A stretch of DNA of 64,000 nt from NCBI GenBank assembly GCA_905182985.1, contig CAJJDN010000183.1, positions 62,001-126,000 of the forward strand, read 5' to 3'. The notes beneath the pieces are model-generated. The model saw nothing but the letters and a program-made list of their open reading frames with translations, was not told the origin of the DNA and ran no database searches. Positions 36,424-47,774 of the stretch are shown here, piece by piece (the stretch's first letter is position 1; every line of letters begins with the position of its first letter). The position numbers and the translations under genes are program-made. The DNA is from Paramecium sonneborni. Taxonomy: Eukaryota; Ciliophora; Oligohymenophorea; Peniculida; Parameciidae.

Positions 36424-36734
36424 TGTGCAAATAACAAATTATTTATAAATTATTGATAAATTTTGTAATTATTAATCTTAATTTCATTTTACTTTTTAAA
36501 TTTTGGATCTTAATATTTGAAGTTGTATTTATTATTATTATAATATCTAAAAAATTGTTATAAGAGTTTACATTAGAGGTTTTGTAAATTATAATAATTA
36601 CAATAATATTTTGCACAATTAAATATAAATTTATTCTTCAAATTATATTGATTTAAATATCAAATTTATTAAAGAAAGATTATTTGTAAAATATTGACTA
36701 ATAATCTGCTTTGCGTCTAATTGTTGAATATAAA
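36424..36734. other. AT-rich spacer
   Basis: Intergenic DNA between the divergent gene start at 36423 and the AGC-kinase relic. No element is recognised. Confidence 0.4.
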
Positions 36735-38025
36735 AATGATCACTATAAGTAATAGTAAAATGAAGCTATTTATTAATTATAATTATAATAGATTGAAATA
36801 GGAATCACTATGCATAATACTAATTTCAAATAGGATGCGCTTGTATATATAAAAATAGGAGGTATGAAAACACAATACTGTTTTTTGGATTATCTGAAGA
36901 TAATAATATTTTTGTATAAAATGTAGTGTAAATCAGATTAAGTGATGAAAATTAAATATGCTTACATAATTTTTAATTTTTATAAGTATAGTTTATATTT
37001 AAAGAGGTTCTTAAAAGAGGAGGATATAGAAAGGTTGTTTTGGTGAATTAAATTAGGTTATGAAAATTATATAAAATGAAAATAATTCGAAAAGACTTAA
37101 TATAAACATTTTAGCAATGGTTTAATATCCTTTGATAGTAAAATTATATTATGCATTTTAAACAAAGTATAAATTATACTTAGTGATTGATTTTATCAAA
37201 AGGAGGTATTATTATAATAATTAATATATAAAAGGAGAATTATTTGATCATTTGAAACGAATAGGTAAAATTGAAGAAACTTGGGCTGAATTCTATTGTG
37301 CAGACATTATTTTGGCTATTTGAATAACAAGAATATCATCTATGGAGATTTGAAACCTGAAAATGTATTATTAGATTCTGAAGGTCATATAAAGATTATA
37401 GATTTTGGTTTATGCAAGACTAATATTAATGAAGGAGATTTCACTACAACTTTATGTGGCACTTTTGATTATATGGCTCTCGAAATCTATTTAAAAAGGT
37501 ATTATTTATATATCAATTATAAGGGTCATAATAAATCTGCTGATTGGTATTCTTTAGGCATAATTCTCTATGTAATGTTATAAGTTATTCCTCCATTTTA
37601 TTCATAAAATAAATGATAAGAAATAGATTATAAAAATAAATTGAATTTAATACACCTATCTCTGATGAAGCTATTGATTTACTCAAATAATTGCTAAAGA
37701 ATAATGTATTTATTTATTTATCATTTCTATAAGCCAACAGATCGTCTAGGATCAAATGGAGTTAATGAAATTAAATAACATTCATTTTTTCATGATTTGA
37801 ATTGGAATAATCTCTTTTCATAGCTAAATTACTTAGTGATAGAGACTTAAGAAATTTAGATCCTGTATTATATTAAATTTATTATTTACATAGACATTTA
37901 TCAAAGAATAATTACAGGATACTCCAACATAATCTATTCCTTAAAAGGATTACTATGATCAATTCACTTTCTAAGAATCTGAAATGTTTCTTACAATTAA
38001 TTAGAGTTTCTCACTTAATAAATGA
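36735..38025 (+). pseudogene. AGC protein-kinase pseudogene (Akt/SGK/S6K-like)
   Basis: All parts of an AGC kinase can be followed in order but not in one frame. The glycine loop is changed to LKRGGYRKVV (two Gly to Arg); an in-frame TGA separates it from YKMKIIRKDLI. KLYYAFQTKYKLYLVIDF precedes a frameshift into KGGELFDHLKRIGKIEETWA. About five bases are missing before [20 protein letters not shown], where HRD/YRD has become [12 protein letters not shown] follows, then [12 protein letters not shown] in place of the usual APE motif. After another frameshift come PISDEAIDLLKQLLKNN and RLGSNGVNEIKQHSFFHDLN, and after one more the C-terminal turn motif DTPTQSIPQKDYYDQFTFQE. At least four frameshifts, one stop and loss of catalytic residues mark a dead gene. 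Typical short introns remain recognisable. Confidence 0.8.
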
Positions 38026-38075
38026 TTATTATTAATTATATTCAATTTATAAATAAAAAATTAGCAGCATCAAGG

Positions 38076-38546
38076 ATGGATAATGGATAAATAATTAACT
38101 TTTAAGATTTCAATGAGATTCAATCTGATTAAGACTATATTGCATTTACCTTTAGCAATAAGAATAAAAAACTCAAGAATTATGAAAAAGCTTTAGAAAA
38201 ATTCAAATCTTCAATTTAATAAGGCTTTTTCTATATTAATAACAATTTTGATTTCTTCAATCTTAATAAATCCTAAGATGGTATACTCATTGATGAATAA
38301 AATAATATCATTGAACTCATTGATGATGATATTATTGGTACCTAACTTGTTATTAAAAAAGATAAAAGTCTTCTATTAAATGACAGAAAAAGACATCTAA
38401 TCAATATTGACCCTTATTCTTATAAAATTGATATTAAACTACCAGTTAAAAACCAAAAAAACAATAGTGTTTTGAATAAAATTGATTTATTAATTAAAGA
38501 AGAAAAGAATAAGATAAAGAAAAAAATCATACAAAAAAAATTGTGA
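38076..38546 (+). CDS. Unknown small Asn/Lys/Asp-rich protein, 156 aa
   Basis: An uninterrupted ciliate-code frame from ATG 38076 (MDNGQIINFQDFNEIQSDQD) to TGA 38544-38546. It contains an acidic middle (IIELIDDDIIGT) and a very basic end (KKKIIQKKL). It begins 50 bp after the end of the AGC-kinase relic, so it might have been a downstream part of that gene or an independent short gene. No domain is recognised; the composition is protein-like and the frame is longer than expected by chance here. Confidence 0.5.
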
Positions 38547-40885
38547 AAGAATATTTAACAGTGTTATAAAAATTATTTTTTATAATTCATTAAAATACAT
38601 ATATACAATAAATTAAAATTCAAAATACTTAAATTTTATAAGTCTCTTAAATCATTTCAAATATCTCTACTTTATTAAATATATATTGAGACTAATTTCA
38701 AAAAAATCTAAATTTAGCTGTTTTTTTTTTACATATATCTTTTGTTTCTTTTAAATTGAGTTTTTTAATAGAAAAAGATATATTTTATTATCCTTTAAAA
38801 TATATATCATAAATATAGCTTTCTCATATTTTAAATAATATAACATATTCATTAGTGAATACTTAATTCTATTTCATATATAAATTATCAATTATTTTAA
38901 TGCCTGTTCTCAATTTTCTTTGATTAAACAAATCTTACTTCTAAATCAGATTAAGTTTTTAAAGAAAATGTATAAATAATTATATTATGTAACCAGAAAT
39001 TTAATTTCATAAAAATGAAGAAATTTAGACTAAAACATTTGCTAATTAAACATTTTAACATTTAATTGCAAAAACTAACCTTGTTTCTGAGAGCTGAAAT
39101 TCTTCCTTTTAAGAAATATTCAAGCTTTTGTGATTCTCATTCAGAAAAAAATTTGTATTTTACTTATATTGAATATGTAATAAGAAAGAAAAGGAAGTTA
39201 TGTATGTTGGCATTATATCTTAGGATATAAACACGAAAAGAATAAATGGATAACAAAAATTTGTACATTAAATATTCAAGATTATAATCAAAGTATTGTC
39301 TATTCTCTTAAACACCAATTTTTCTCTTATCTTCCACTGCCTAAAATGTTCAATTTTAATCGAAAAATTTCACTTTATATAAATAATTTCTAAATTAATT
39401 GTGCAGAATAGACCTTTAATTATAATTTGAGATAAATTGGAATAATTCCAAATCAGCTTCTCTAAATTAATTTTTTATTAAATGAGATAAATATTTTCTT
39501 TCTAATCAATAATACATTTAAAAAGATTCTATGAGAGTAATCAACAATATGCTAATTGTCAGTCAACTAACAGCCTAAAAATTAGATAGAGATTAATTTA
39601 AATTTACAATGTGATATTGATATATTCAATAATTGTAATTAAAATAGATTATAAGTATCGAATTATTTAGAATCTATTAATTCAATGTTTTAAATAATTT
39701 TTTATATTTCTCCTTTTGTTTTAAAGATTTATGTCATTCAATGATTCAAATTGGTTAGGTTTTAAACAAGATAAATTTCCTAAGTAATTGCTCTTAAATA
39801 CCTTAATGAACTTAATTTTTGGATTTCTAATTAAAGTAGTTGAAAAAAAATTCAATTTTTTGAAATGTTTGTTGTTTTTTAGAAATTGGAGAATTTATAA
39901 ATTTTTTTTTCCGACTGCCACAATTAAATGAAATTTGAAGAAATTATTATAATTTAAGAAAATTTTAATAATCTTTATTTTTTGAATTTACTGAAAAAAA
40001 CTTCCAATTTATTAAAGTTAAAAAAAATATTATTATCATATAATTTTTATCCTGCTATTTAAAGCTCAATACAATTTGTGAACCAAAACAAATATTAAAT
40101 TTTCAATCATAAAAGCTAATTGGAGTTACTATATGATTAAATTTGAGATGTAATCAAGTAGAGAACACCATAAGTGTTTGAAATTATTATTTGAAAGAAA
40201 CCAATAAAAAATTTAAAATAATAAAAGTTAATTTAATTAAAAATTTTATAAAATTATAAGCATTTGTTGAAATAGGTTTAACACTTCAGTAGAAATAAAA
40301 ATCATGTTTGATGAATTCACAAGCTTTAGGTAATTTATATTTTAATGATTTCTTAATAAAAAACTGCTAATTTCATTTACATTTTAATTAATTAATTTAA
40401 AAGAAAAGATGAAATACCATTTAATGAGGATCATTCAAAATCATAGAAAAAAAGAATATTGCTTCTCTTAAGTCTAATCTTTATTTTAGTTATAAATTGT
40501 TGATAATGATAATTAGTTTTTGTTTTGTATGTAAATTAGATAAATTCTCAAATATTTAATAATTTATCTTAATAAAACTGAAACTAATTAATAATTTTCA
40601 ATAATTTAATAAAAATTATTAGATGATGTAATTAAATAAATAGGTTTGATTGAGCATTTAAGATAAAAGAGATTAAAAAATTGATTTTTATTTAATTAAA
40701 TTATTTAATATTTAAATGATAATAATATTAATTATTTTACTTTTAGAACAAAAATTTTTATTTTATTTAATAAGACATAAATTCAACTTTGTTTAAATAT
40801 GAATTAGGATTGATAGCCAATTTAAAAATATATTTATTTTTTTTTTTAATATTTTAATAAAATTAGTATTGTTGAATTGAAAATT
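38547..40885. other. 2.3-kb gene-poor AT-rich region
   Basis: No convincing gene. A plus-strand frame free of TGA at about 39205-39530 encodes an odd stretch (HYILGYKHEKNKWITKIC) that could be a relic, but it lacks a start and has no paralogue here. Homopolymer runs of T and A are common. Confidence 0.4.
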
Positions 40886-43019
40886 ATGGATTATTTATTT
40901 GATTAACTAAATATTTTTAGAGTTAAGTTTATGGATAAAGTGTTGAATGAGGGGAGCTAAAAGAATTAATATTGGATTTGGAAAATTTATTAAAAAACAA
41001 TTATAAAAAATTACAAATTCAAAATTGATCTAAGCCTAATACTAAAAGACTTGAAGTAACATTTGGATCAATTTAATTTTCAAGATTATCATCTATACTT
41101 TCAGTAGGTTCTTCATAATGGATTAAAACTAATTTTGGAAATCCATAGTATTATTAATGTTTAGAGGATGTTTTATTAGGGAGTTTATTACATCTATTAC
41201 CTAAAAATGAATATAATTTGAGTTATTACATATGCTTCTGAAGGAGAAATTGAGATTTTTACAAATAGTGCAAACCCAATCACCATTTCGATGCTTTTTC
41301 TTCACAATGTAAGGAGAATTATTCATGTAAATTTTATTATTATTTGAATTCAAAATAAAATAACAATATATACATGAAATTAGAATTTATTATTTATAAT
41401 ATTGGAGGGAATAATAAATGATTGTTAGTTTTGTTAAAAAAGATACAAAATAAAGTCAGACGTTTTGAATTGTAAATTGTATTAATAATATTTATAATGA
41501 ATTAATAATAATAACAAGGTTCGATATAAAATAATTGGGAACTATAATAGGATGGTTAGGTGAATGAAATAGATACATAGATTAATTTGGAAGTAGCATA
41601 CACTTGGTTAACATCAGTATATAATGCCATAATTAGGCTTTATTGTTAGTAGTATTGTTTAATTCATTTCTTTCTCTGTTATTGTCATCTTTAACATTTG
41701 GATTAAGTTTCAGAATTCCTCTATTGTTCTTGAGTGTAGTACATTTGATTTACTTAATAAAAGTATGTGTAGTTCATAATAAAACGTAAAAAATATTAAG
41801 TAAAATAAGGAGGGCTAAAACTGATTTTGATTGTTGTTTTGAAATGACATGGAGCATAGGACTTATATCTTATTATGTAATAAGTTAAAATTAAAAATAG
41901 AGTTGCTTGATTTATTTTGTTGAATACCATAGATTTTAAATACAATATTTAGGAATGATGTTATGCATTTACAATGCAATATGGATGTTTTATAGCGGAG
42001 TCAAACTACATAAAAAGAAATCTGAAAAATAATAGTTTAAATTGGTATAACAAGATTATTAATATAGTTGGGTGTGTTTGCAAAGTTATGTTTTGTAATA
42101 TAAATTACATTTATAAATCTAAAATTAATCGATTGGTTAGCTATTCATTGGTTATATGCTTTTGTATTGATATGGCTTTTCTTGTTTGTAGCAATATTTT
42201 TAGAGTTGATATCATTATTTAATTTGAGTGCCCAAATAAATAAATATTTTAGTAGTAACAATGTAGGAGTGAAGGTGTAGATGGGAACAAAAATAATTGG
42301 ATTATTTTGGATTTGTTTGTTTTTCTTAAGTTTTGCAGGAGTACCAACATATACAATGATAAATTTGTGTATATACTTGGAAGAAGAGTAAGGAAGAAAA
42401 AATTATTTACTGGCAATAATTATAAGTGTATTTTACACAATAATATATATGGCGTATACAATATATCATAAGGAGTTATTAACATTATTTATATTGAATT
42501 TGCATTACTTTAGTCATATAAATGAAGATAGGAATTAGGATAGGCATATTTTGAGTTTTCCAAGTTCAAGAAGCTAAAAGAAGTTTATTTACTCACTTAA
42601 AGAGAATATGAATAATAAGAACAATATTTAAGATTATCCATAATAAATGATAAAGATATCAAGCACTTATTACTTACCAGATGAATTAGTTATGAAAAGA
42701 CATTAAACAGAAGTGAATAATAATATGATTTCTAATAAATAATCTACAATTACTGAGGTAGCAGTTTAAGAAACAACAATAAAACAATGTTTTAATTGTT
42801 TCTAAAGATAAAGTTGTGTAGTATATATGCCATGTGGTCATGGAGGAATGTGTTAAGAATGTGCTCTAAAATGGTATGAATAAAATAAAGAATGTCCTAT
42901 TTGCAGAAGTGTAATAATGTTTATTATATATTTTCAATTAGAACATTAAGGCTATACTCTAAATAGAATAGATAGATGAATAGACAGTTAAAGTTATTGA
43001 AATTATTGCTCAAAACTGA
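40886..43019 (+). CDS. Multi-pass membrane RING-finger protein (E3 ubiquitin ligase-like)
   Basis: From about 41580 the frame is clear. Several hydrophobic helices (NSFLSLLLSSLTFGLSF, PLLFLSVVHLIYLIKV, TWSIGLISYYVIS, WLYAFVLIWLFLFVAIFLEL, GLFWICLFFLSFAGV, YLLAIIISVFYTIIYMAYTI) are followed by a cytosolic loop and a C-terminal RING. The RING reads CFNCFQRQSCVVYMPCGHGG, MCQECALKWYEQ and ECPICRS, a C3HC4 pattern. Introns of 23 nt (GTATAACA...ATAG) and 31 nt (after CPICRS, giving NIKAILQIEQ at the C-terminus) are required. Stop TGA 43017-43019. Such proteins mark membrane proteins for degradation. The N-terminal third, with an extracellular-looking region QWIKTNFGNPQYYQC, could not be joined into one frame; the start at 40886 is tentative and there may be real damage there. 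Confidence 0.7.
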
Positions 43020-43056
43020 CAAACCATAAATTGATTTATTACTTAATAATTAAATT

Positions 43057-43528
43057 ATGAAACAACCCATCTTAAATAAGGGCTCAAAACCTGAAAAGAA
43101 TCCAACTTCTTACAATAATGATGGTTTTGGAAGAGATACATATATTTCCTATAATAATGGTGGAAATTTCGGTACTGAATTCAGATTTCTTACTATACAA
43201 TAAAACAGATCAGGAATGAATATGATGCCAAGTCCTGCTTCTAGAGCATCAGAAGTGCCTTAACGTATATTCTATTAATGTGATGGAACTGGAAGAGATA
43301 CATATGTTTTGTATTATCTATCATTTATTTAGATAAAATGTATAGGAAAAATACTCTCCGATGCAAAATTATAAGAGAATGCTCAGAAGTTCAGATCAAT
43401 TCTTCTCCACTCCTAAATATAGGTATGAATTGCCACCTCTTGCAAGAGAAAAGTTTAGGAGAACCCAATAATCTTAGAGGAGTCTCATCGGTCGATTATC
43501 ATAACCTAAAATAAAACAAAGTTGTTGA
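43057..43528 (+). CDS. Small GRDTY-motif protein, 149 aa
   Basis: Start MKQPILNKGSKPEKNPTSYN at 43057; one 22-nt intron (GTATTATC...TTAG, near 43320) leaves 450 nt, divisible by three; stop TGA 43526-43528. The motif DGFGRDTYI near residue 27 returns as DGTGRDTYV near residue 90, each preceded by Tyr/Asn residues, so the protein is built of two related units. The end is basic (EKFRRTQQSQRSLIGRL). No membrane helix. Short repeated Gly-Arg-Asp-x-Tyr units suggest a structural, possibly ciliary, protein, but I cannot name it. It ends just 10 bp before the TGS1 start codon. Confidence 0.7.
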
Positions 43529-43538
43529 ATTATAATTA

Positions 43539-44496
43539 ATGGAATAACAATTGATTGAATATTTCCCTCTTAATACTTTAATGCTTATTAATGGTTCATT
43601 CCCTATGCCACTCATGATCACTAAAAAACTATTCAATACACAATATGAAAAAACTACTCCCACCATCTAAATGAAAAAAAAAATTAGAAAGTTTTATCAT
43701 AAAAGACATTTCCTATTCAAAAAATTTGATTAAGGAATTGTTTTAGATGAAGAATCATGGTACTCAGTTGTACCTGAAGAAGTTGCTTCATATATTGCTG
43801 AACGATTGCATAAAAGAATCAATGATCAAAAAATCAATATAAAATAAATTATTGATGGATTCTGTGGCTCTGGCGGTTTAGCCATTTAATTAGCTCATAA
43901 ATTCAATAATCTTTTGTGTATTGATCTAGATCCTATTAAATTGTAAAATTTAAAAGCCAATTCACTTATTTACTAAAAAACAATTTAAACCCAACTTAAT
44001 GATTTTTTATTGTTTGAATGTGAGTTTGATGAGAATATTATATTGACTTTATGTCCACCTTGGTATATAAAGATATTTATTAATTTTTAGGGGTGGATTA
44101 AATTATCATAAAAAAGAAGTTTATGATCTTGAAAAAGACATGACTCCTAATTTAAGTGATATTTTGAGAAAGGCTTTTTCTATAAGTTGTAACATTGTTC
44201 TTCAATTACCTAAGAATATATCAATTTCATAATTAATTACTATAATTCAATAATAATCATAAGATTTAAACTTTAAACGATACTCTCTTGAGATAGAAAT
44301 GATTTATATTAATAATTAAATAAGTTAATTGTTTGTGTATTTTGGAAATATAGTGAAATGTAATTATGATGCTGAGATAGATTGCATATTAAAATCACAA
44401 ACTCATTTAGATAGAAAAACAATAAAAGAATAAGGATTAGTATAGACTTTATAGAAATTAGAAATACATGATTAAGTTAATTTATAAAAATAATGA
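43539..44496 (+). CDS. TGS1: Trimethylguanosine synthase (RNA cap guanine-N2 methyltransferase), 309 aa
   Basis: The class I methyltransferase core is clear. The SAM-binding motif IIDGFCGSGGLAIQLA corresponds to the DAFCGVGGN-type block of TGS1 enzymes, LLCIDLDPIKLQNLKANS is motif II, and PPWGGLNYH is the catalytic and guanine-stacking motif IV (PPWGGP in other species), read across a 28-nt intron. FDQGIVLDEESWYSVVPEEVA upstream fits the family-specific helix. Spliced length is 930 nt, divisible by three; stop TGA 44494-44496. TGS1 adds two methyls to N2 of the m7G cap of snRNAs, snoRNAs and telomerase RNA in the nucleus or nucleolus. Here it is a compact core enzyme without the long N-terminal region seen in animals. 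The stop overlaps the next start codon (ATGA). Confidence 0.92.
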
Positions 44497-45056
44497 AATA
44501 AAAAATTGATCGTTCACGTATTCCTAACTCGTCTTAAGACATTTTAATAGTTCCTGTTTATGCAGATAAATTAGGTTTTTCATTACCTGCAAAGTTACCT
44601 TACATGCCAGTATCTGAAGATTCAATATCTGAAACTGTATTTTAAGCAAATCGTATTTGTTAAAAAATTAGATGTGAAAAGAGTAGAATAGAAGAAAGTG
44701 ACCCATTAGAAACTGAAAAGTTTTATGGTATTTTAAAATATAATATATTTTCAGTTACATCTTCATGGGTCTTATTCATAGTAGGAGTCATCCTATTTGT
44801 ATTAGGTTTCTCATATGAAGATTTGAAATCAACATTAACTTTGCTTGGTACAATTTTTATTGTTTTACCTACACTTATATCTATTATTGTAGTTATTATT
44901 AGTATCACTAAATCTCCTAAATTAATTGATCTTGAATAAGAATGCACCAAGAAATTAGGAGAATTCTTTGAAGTTCAAAATCAATAGTATAGAAAAAAGG
45001 GATTATAATGGTCAATTGGAGATGAAATGTTATGGATTTAGTTGGAAAAAATATGA
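44493..45056 (+). CDS. Two-helix membrane protein, 187 aa, overlapping TGS1 by 4 nt
   Basis: The ATG at 44493-44495 overlaps the TGA of TGS1 as ATGA. The frame is open without introns for 564 nt (MKQKIDRSRIPNSSQDILIV...). A cytosolic N-terminal region of about 85 residues is followed by two hydrophobic helices joined by a short loop (WVLFIVGVILFVLGF and LLGTIFIVLPTLISIIVVII) and a charged C-terminal tail with EFFEVQNQQYRKKG. The next in-frame ATG, at MPVSEDSIS, would remove 37 residues and the overlap. The layout is like small tetraspan/TMEM230-type hairpin proteins, without a recognised motif. Stop TGA 45054-45056. Confidence 0.75.
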
Positions 45057-45085
45057 CTTTAAATTATTAATTTATATAACAAACA

Positions 45086-45413
45086 ATGCAATAGATAAAA
45101 AGGAATATTAAAATAAATTAATAATATACAGAGGCAGAAAGATATGATCAGAACTTGAAATCTATTAGTAGAAATACATGGTGGCATGAATCAAAATCTA
45201 AATTTGATAAAGTCAATGAATTAAAATTCATGAATAAAGTGTAACGTGCAATCTTTTAATATGTCTAGTTATTCTAAAGAAGTAGAAAATGCTTATTAAG
45301 AATTGAAAAAAAGAAGAAATTGTATGCTTAAAGATCTTTATGAAAAAGAAGCACGTGAATGGGAATAAGAATTAAGAGCCAAAGGATTAGCTATTTACAA
45401 AAATAAATTATGA
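45086..45413 (+). CDS. CFAP141-like (C1orf189-like) small ciliary protein, 99 aa
   Basis: Start MQQIKRNIKINQQYTEAERY at 45086. A 28-nt intron (GTAACGTG...TCTAG) leaves exactly 300 nt. The protein is one long charged helix. Its end, DLYEKEAREWEQELRAKGLA followed by IYKNKL, matches the C-terminal pattern of human CFAP141, where a Leu-x-Glu-Lys-Glu block is followed by Gln-Glu-Leu, Gly-Lys/Leu-Ala and a Tyr near the end; size (about 100 aa) also agrees. CFAP141 is a microtubule inner protein of axonemal doublets. The resemblance is by memory of the family pattern and needs a profile search. It is the last gene of the tight plus-strand cluster. Confidence 0.55.
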
Positions 45414-45927
45414 ATTATCAAAAAATATATAAATTCATATATACAACACTTCAACTTCTATTCATTGTTATTTTTATCATATACTTCTAACCAATAACAA
45501 ATATTGATAAAATCTACTCTTCCTTTTTTTAATATAGTTAAATTCACTCCAATTTTAAATATATATTAAATAATTAATTTATCAATCATTTAACTTTATT
45601 ATACATCTAATTTTAAATAAAATACTCTAAATCTCTTATTTTAATTATTCAATTCTTCATTTCCTAAATACAATGATTTACATCTATTTTTAAGAACTCA
45701 TCTTTAATATCATTAACACATTCATAGATATAAATATTATTTCAAAATTGTATTTGTAATTAAAATTCGAAAGAAATGTTATTTCGATTCTTGGAATCAG
45801 AATAATATAATAATATAATAATTTAATTATTCTCTTTTTTAAATTGAGATTTTAATGGATATTATATCACATAATTAAATCATAAATAGCTAAAAATTAA
45901 TTTTTATTTAAATCTTCAAGAGTATAA
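45414..45927. other. AT-rich spacer
   Basis: No gene or structured element is recognised between the CFAP141-like gene and the first helix-turn-helix gene. Confidence 0.4.
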
Positions 45928-46282
45928 ATGAAGAAAAATATAAAAAAATTTAGAACCTATTAGAAGATTTCTGATGAATAGAAAAAAAAACTATTAAGGT
46001 TAGTTTGCTTTTCAGGATTTAAAATAAAAAATGTAATTTTTTTAAAGTAATAAGTTTTTTTAGGCAGCAAAGCAATTGAATATTAAATATGCAGCAGCCA
46101 AAACATATATAATTTTCTACAGGAACAATGTTATGAGGTCTAAACTTTCGATCAATTCTGAATAATAATGTTAGGTAGCCCCACTATCATTAAAAAAGTG
46201 TAGATTGACTATTGTATCGAAAATAGGAGGAGATGTAGTTTAACAACTTTAATTTGAATACCCCACAATCATTTAAGAATGA
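45928..46282 (+). CDS. Small helix-turn-helix protein, copy 1, 107 aa
   Basis: Start MKKNIKKFRTYQKISDEQKK at 45928. One 31-nt intron leaves 324 nt, divisible by three; stop TGA 46280-46282. The core is RTYQKISDEQKKKLLRLV.., then, after the intron, AAKQLNIKYAAAKTYIIFYR, a homeodomain-like/CENP-B-like helix-turn-helix in which the second helix (AAKxLNIKYxxAK) would contact DNA. The C-terminal third keeps a second conserved block, LTIVSKIGGDVVQQLQFEY. The paralogue at 47775 has the same order and an intron at the same place. Such short ciliate proteins are usually annotated as unknown; they could be transcription factors or domesticated transposase DNA-binding domains. Confidence 0.7.
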
Positions 46283-47774
46283 TTTCATTTCTATGTTATA
46301 TTATCAACGATTTCTGTTTAAACATTTGAAAGTTACCTTTCATATTTCAAAAAATGAGTGAAATTTGCTTAAGTGTATTTATTCTTCAATTCTTTATTTC
46401 TTTAGACTTGTATATATTTCAGACATATTTCATTCACACAAATAAAAATTCCAACTATTATAAATTGATTCAGAAAGTTCCTCTGCTTTGACTAGAAGTC
46501 ATTTTTTATTATTCTTAATTGTTTAAATCAAAAAATTGCGTAAAAGCATTTAAATATTTGTATTATAAGAGAAACTATCAATTCCACGTAAGCACTTGAA
46601 AATGACTCAATCTCTAAACATTAACAATTTTTAATATTTATTCATTCTCCTTAAAAACTTAAGAAGAATGCTTATATATATATTAATCAGAAATAAACAA
46701 TTGGCATGGGGTTTTATGAAGAGTATGTGGGAAAATCAAAAAATTATTATACATTTTCATTAATTTATATGAATTTTAATTAAACATGATTAAATGTGTT
46801 ACAATAAAAAGTTAATAAATTAGAAAAAATTATTAAACATTTTCATTAATTTATATGAATTTTAATTAAACATGTTTAAATGTGTTACAATAAAAAGCTA
46901 ATAAATTAGAAAAACTTATTAAACTATTGAAATTTCCTATTCATAATTTATATCTATAAAAATTAATTTTCACTATGATTTAATTGCTTAAATTGTTTTT
47001 TTACCATATGAGATTAATTTCTTAAATAATTTCTATTATTTTTATTTAAAATTTATTATTGATAATTAAATAATTACTTTATTTTAATTTCTAGAACTTA
47101 ATGAAATTAAAATAAGCCAATATCACTATTTCTAATTCCTAAAACGTAGCTAAATCTTATTTTATTAATTTATCATACTTTTATTTCGGTTTATCCAAAA
47201 AAAATTATTGATATTATTTCCAGCTTCAATATTAAACAAAACTTTTTGGTTTAAGATAAAAAGAAGAAAATCTAATATTATTGTAATTAATTAAATGAAA
47301 TCATAAAGAATCTTCCATGATTATGAATTTTCTTAGATTAATACTATTATTTAATTCCATTGATCAAACATGTAATTAAACAATTTTGTTAGAAGTATGA
47401 TAATATTGTTAATAAGTTAATTCAATTTTAATTATTGATTTTTTATTATTCAGAAGGTAGAATACAAAAGACAATAGTTTACATATAATTATTTAGATTA
47501 TTTATAAATTAATTTTTATATATAGGAAATTACTGAAAATAATGAAAAACTTTTATCGTTACTAATTATTTTTTGTGCTTTTTAATCGTGAAAATTTATT
47601 AAATACAGCTTTCTGGTAATAAAAATTATCTTTAAAAATAAAGAATGGCAGTGTTAAGAAGGAAACATTAATATTATATAAAATCAATGTTCTTTGGAAG
47701 AATGAATTCTTCTAATAGGTATAAATTGCAATAATAAAATATCGATAATATCTTAAATGAAATTTAATAAATTA
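46283..47774. other. 1.5-kb spacer between the HTH paralogues
   Basis: AT-rich, no gene found. It contains the 86-bp tandem duplication listed separately. Confidence 0.45.
46744..46917. repeat. Tandem duplication, about 86 bp x 2
   Basis: Two head-to-tail copies of an 86-bp unit, differing at only a few positions (for example CATGATT against CATGTTT and AAGTTAAT against AAGCTAAT). The unit contains an imperfect inverted repeat around AACATGTTTAAATGTGTT. It is non-coding. It could be simple slippage or unequal crossing over. Confidence 0.85.

Noticed and set aside
36960..37583. AGC-type kinase as a functional pseudokinase
   Set aside because: In-frame TGA and several frameshifts not attributable to introns make a continuous protein impossible in this sequence.
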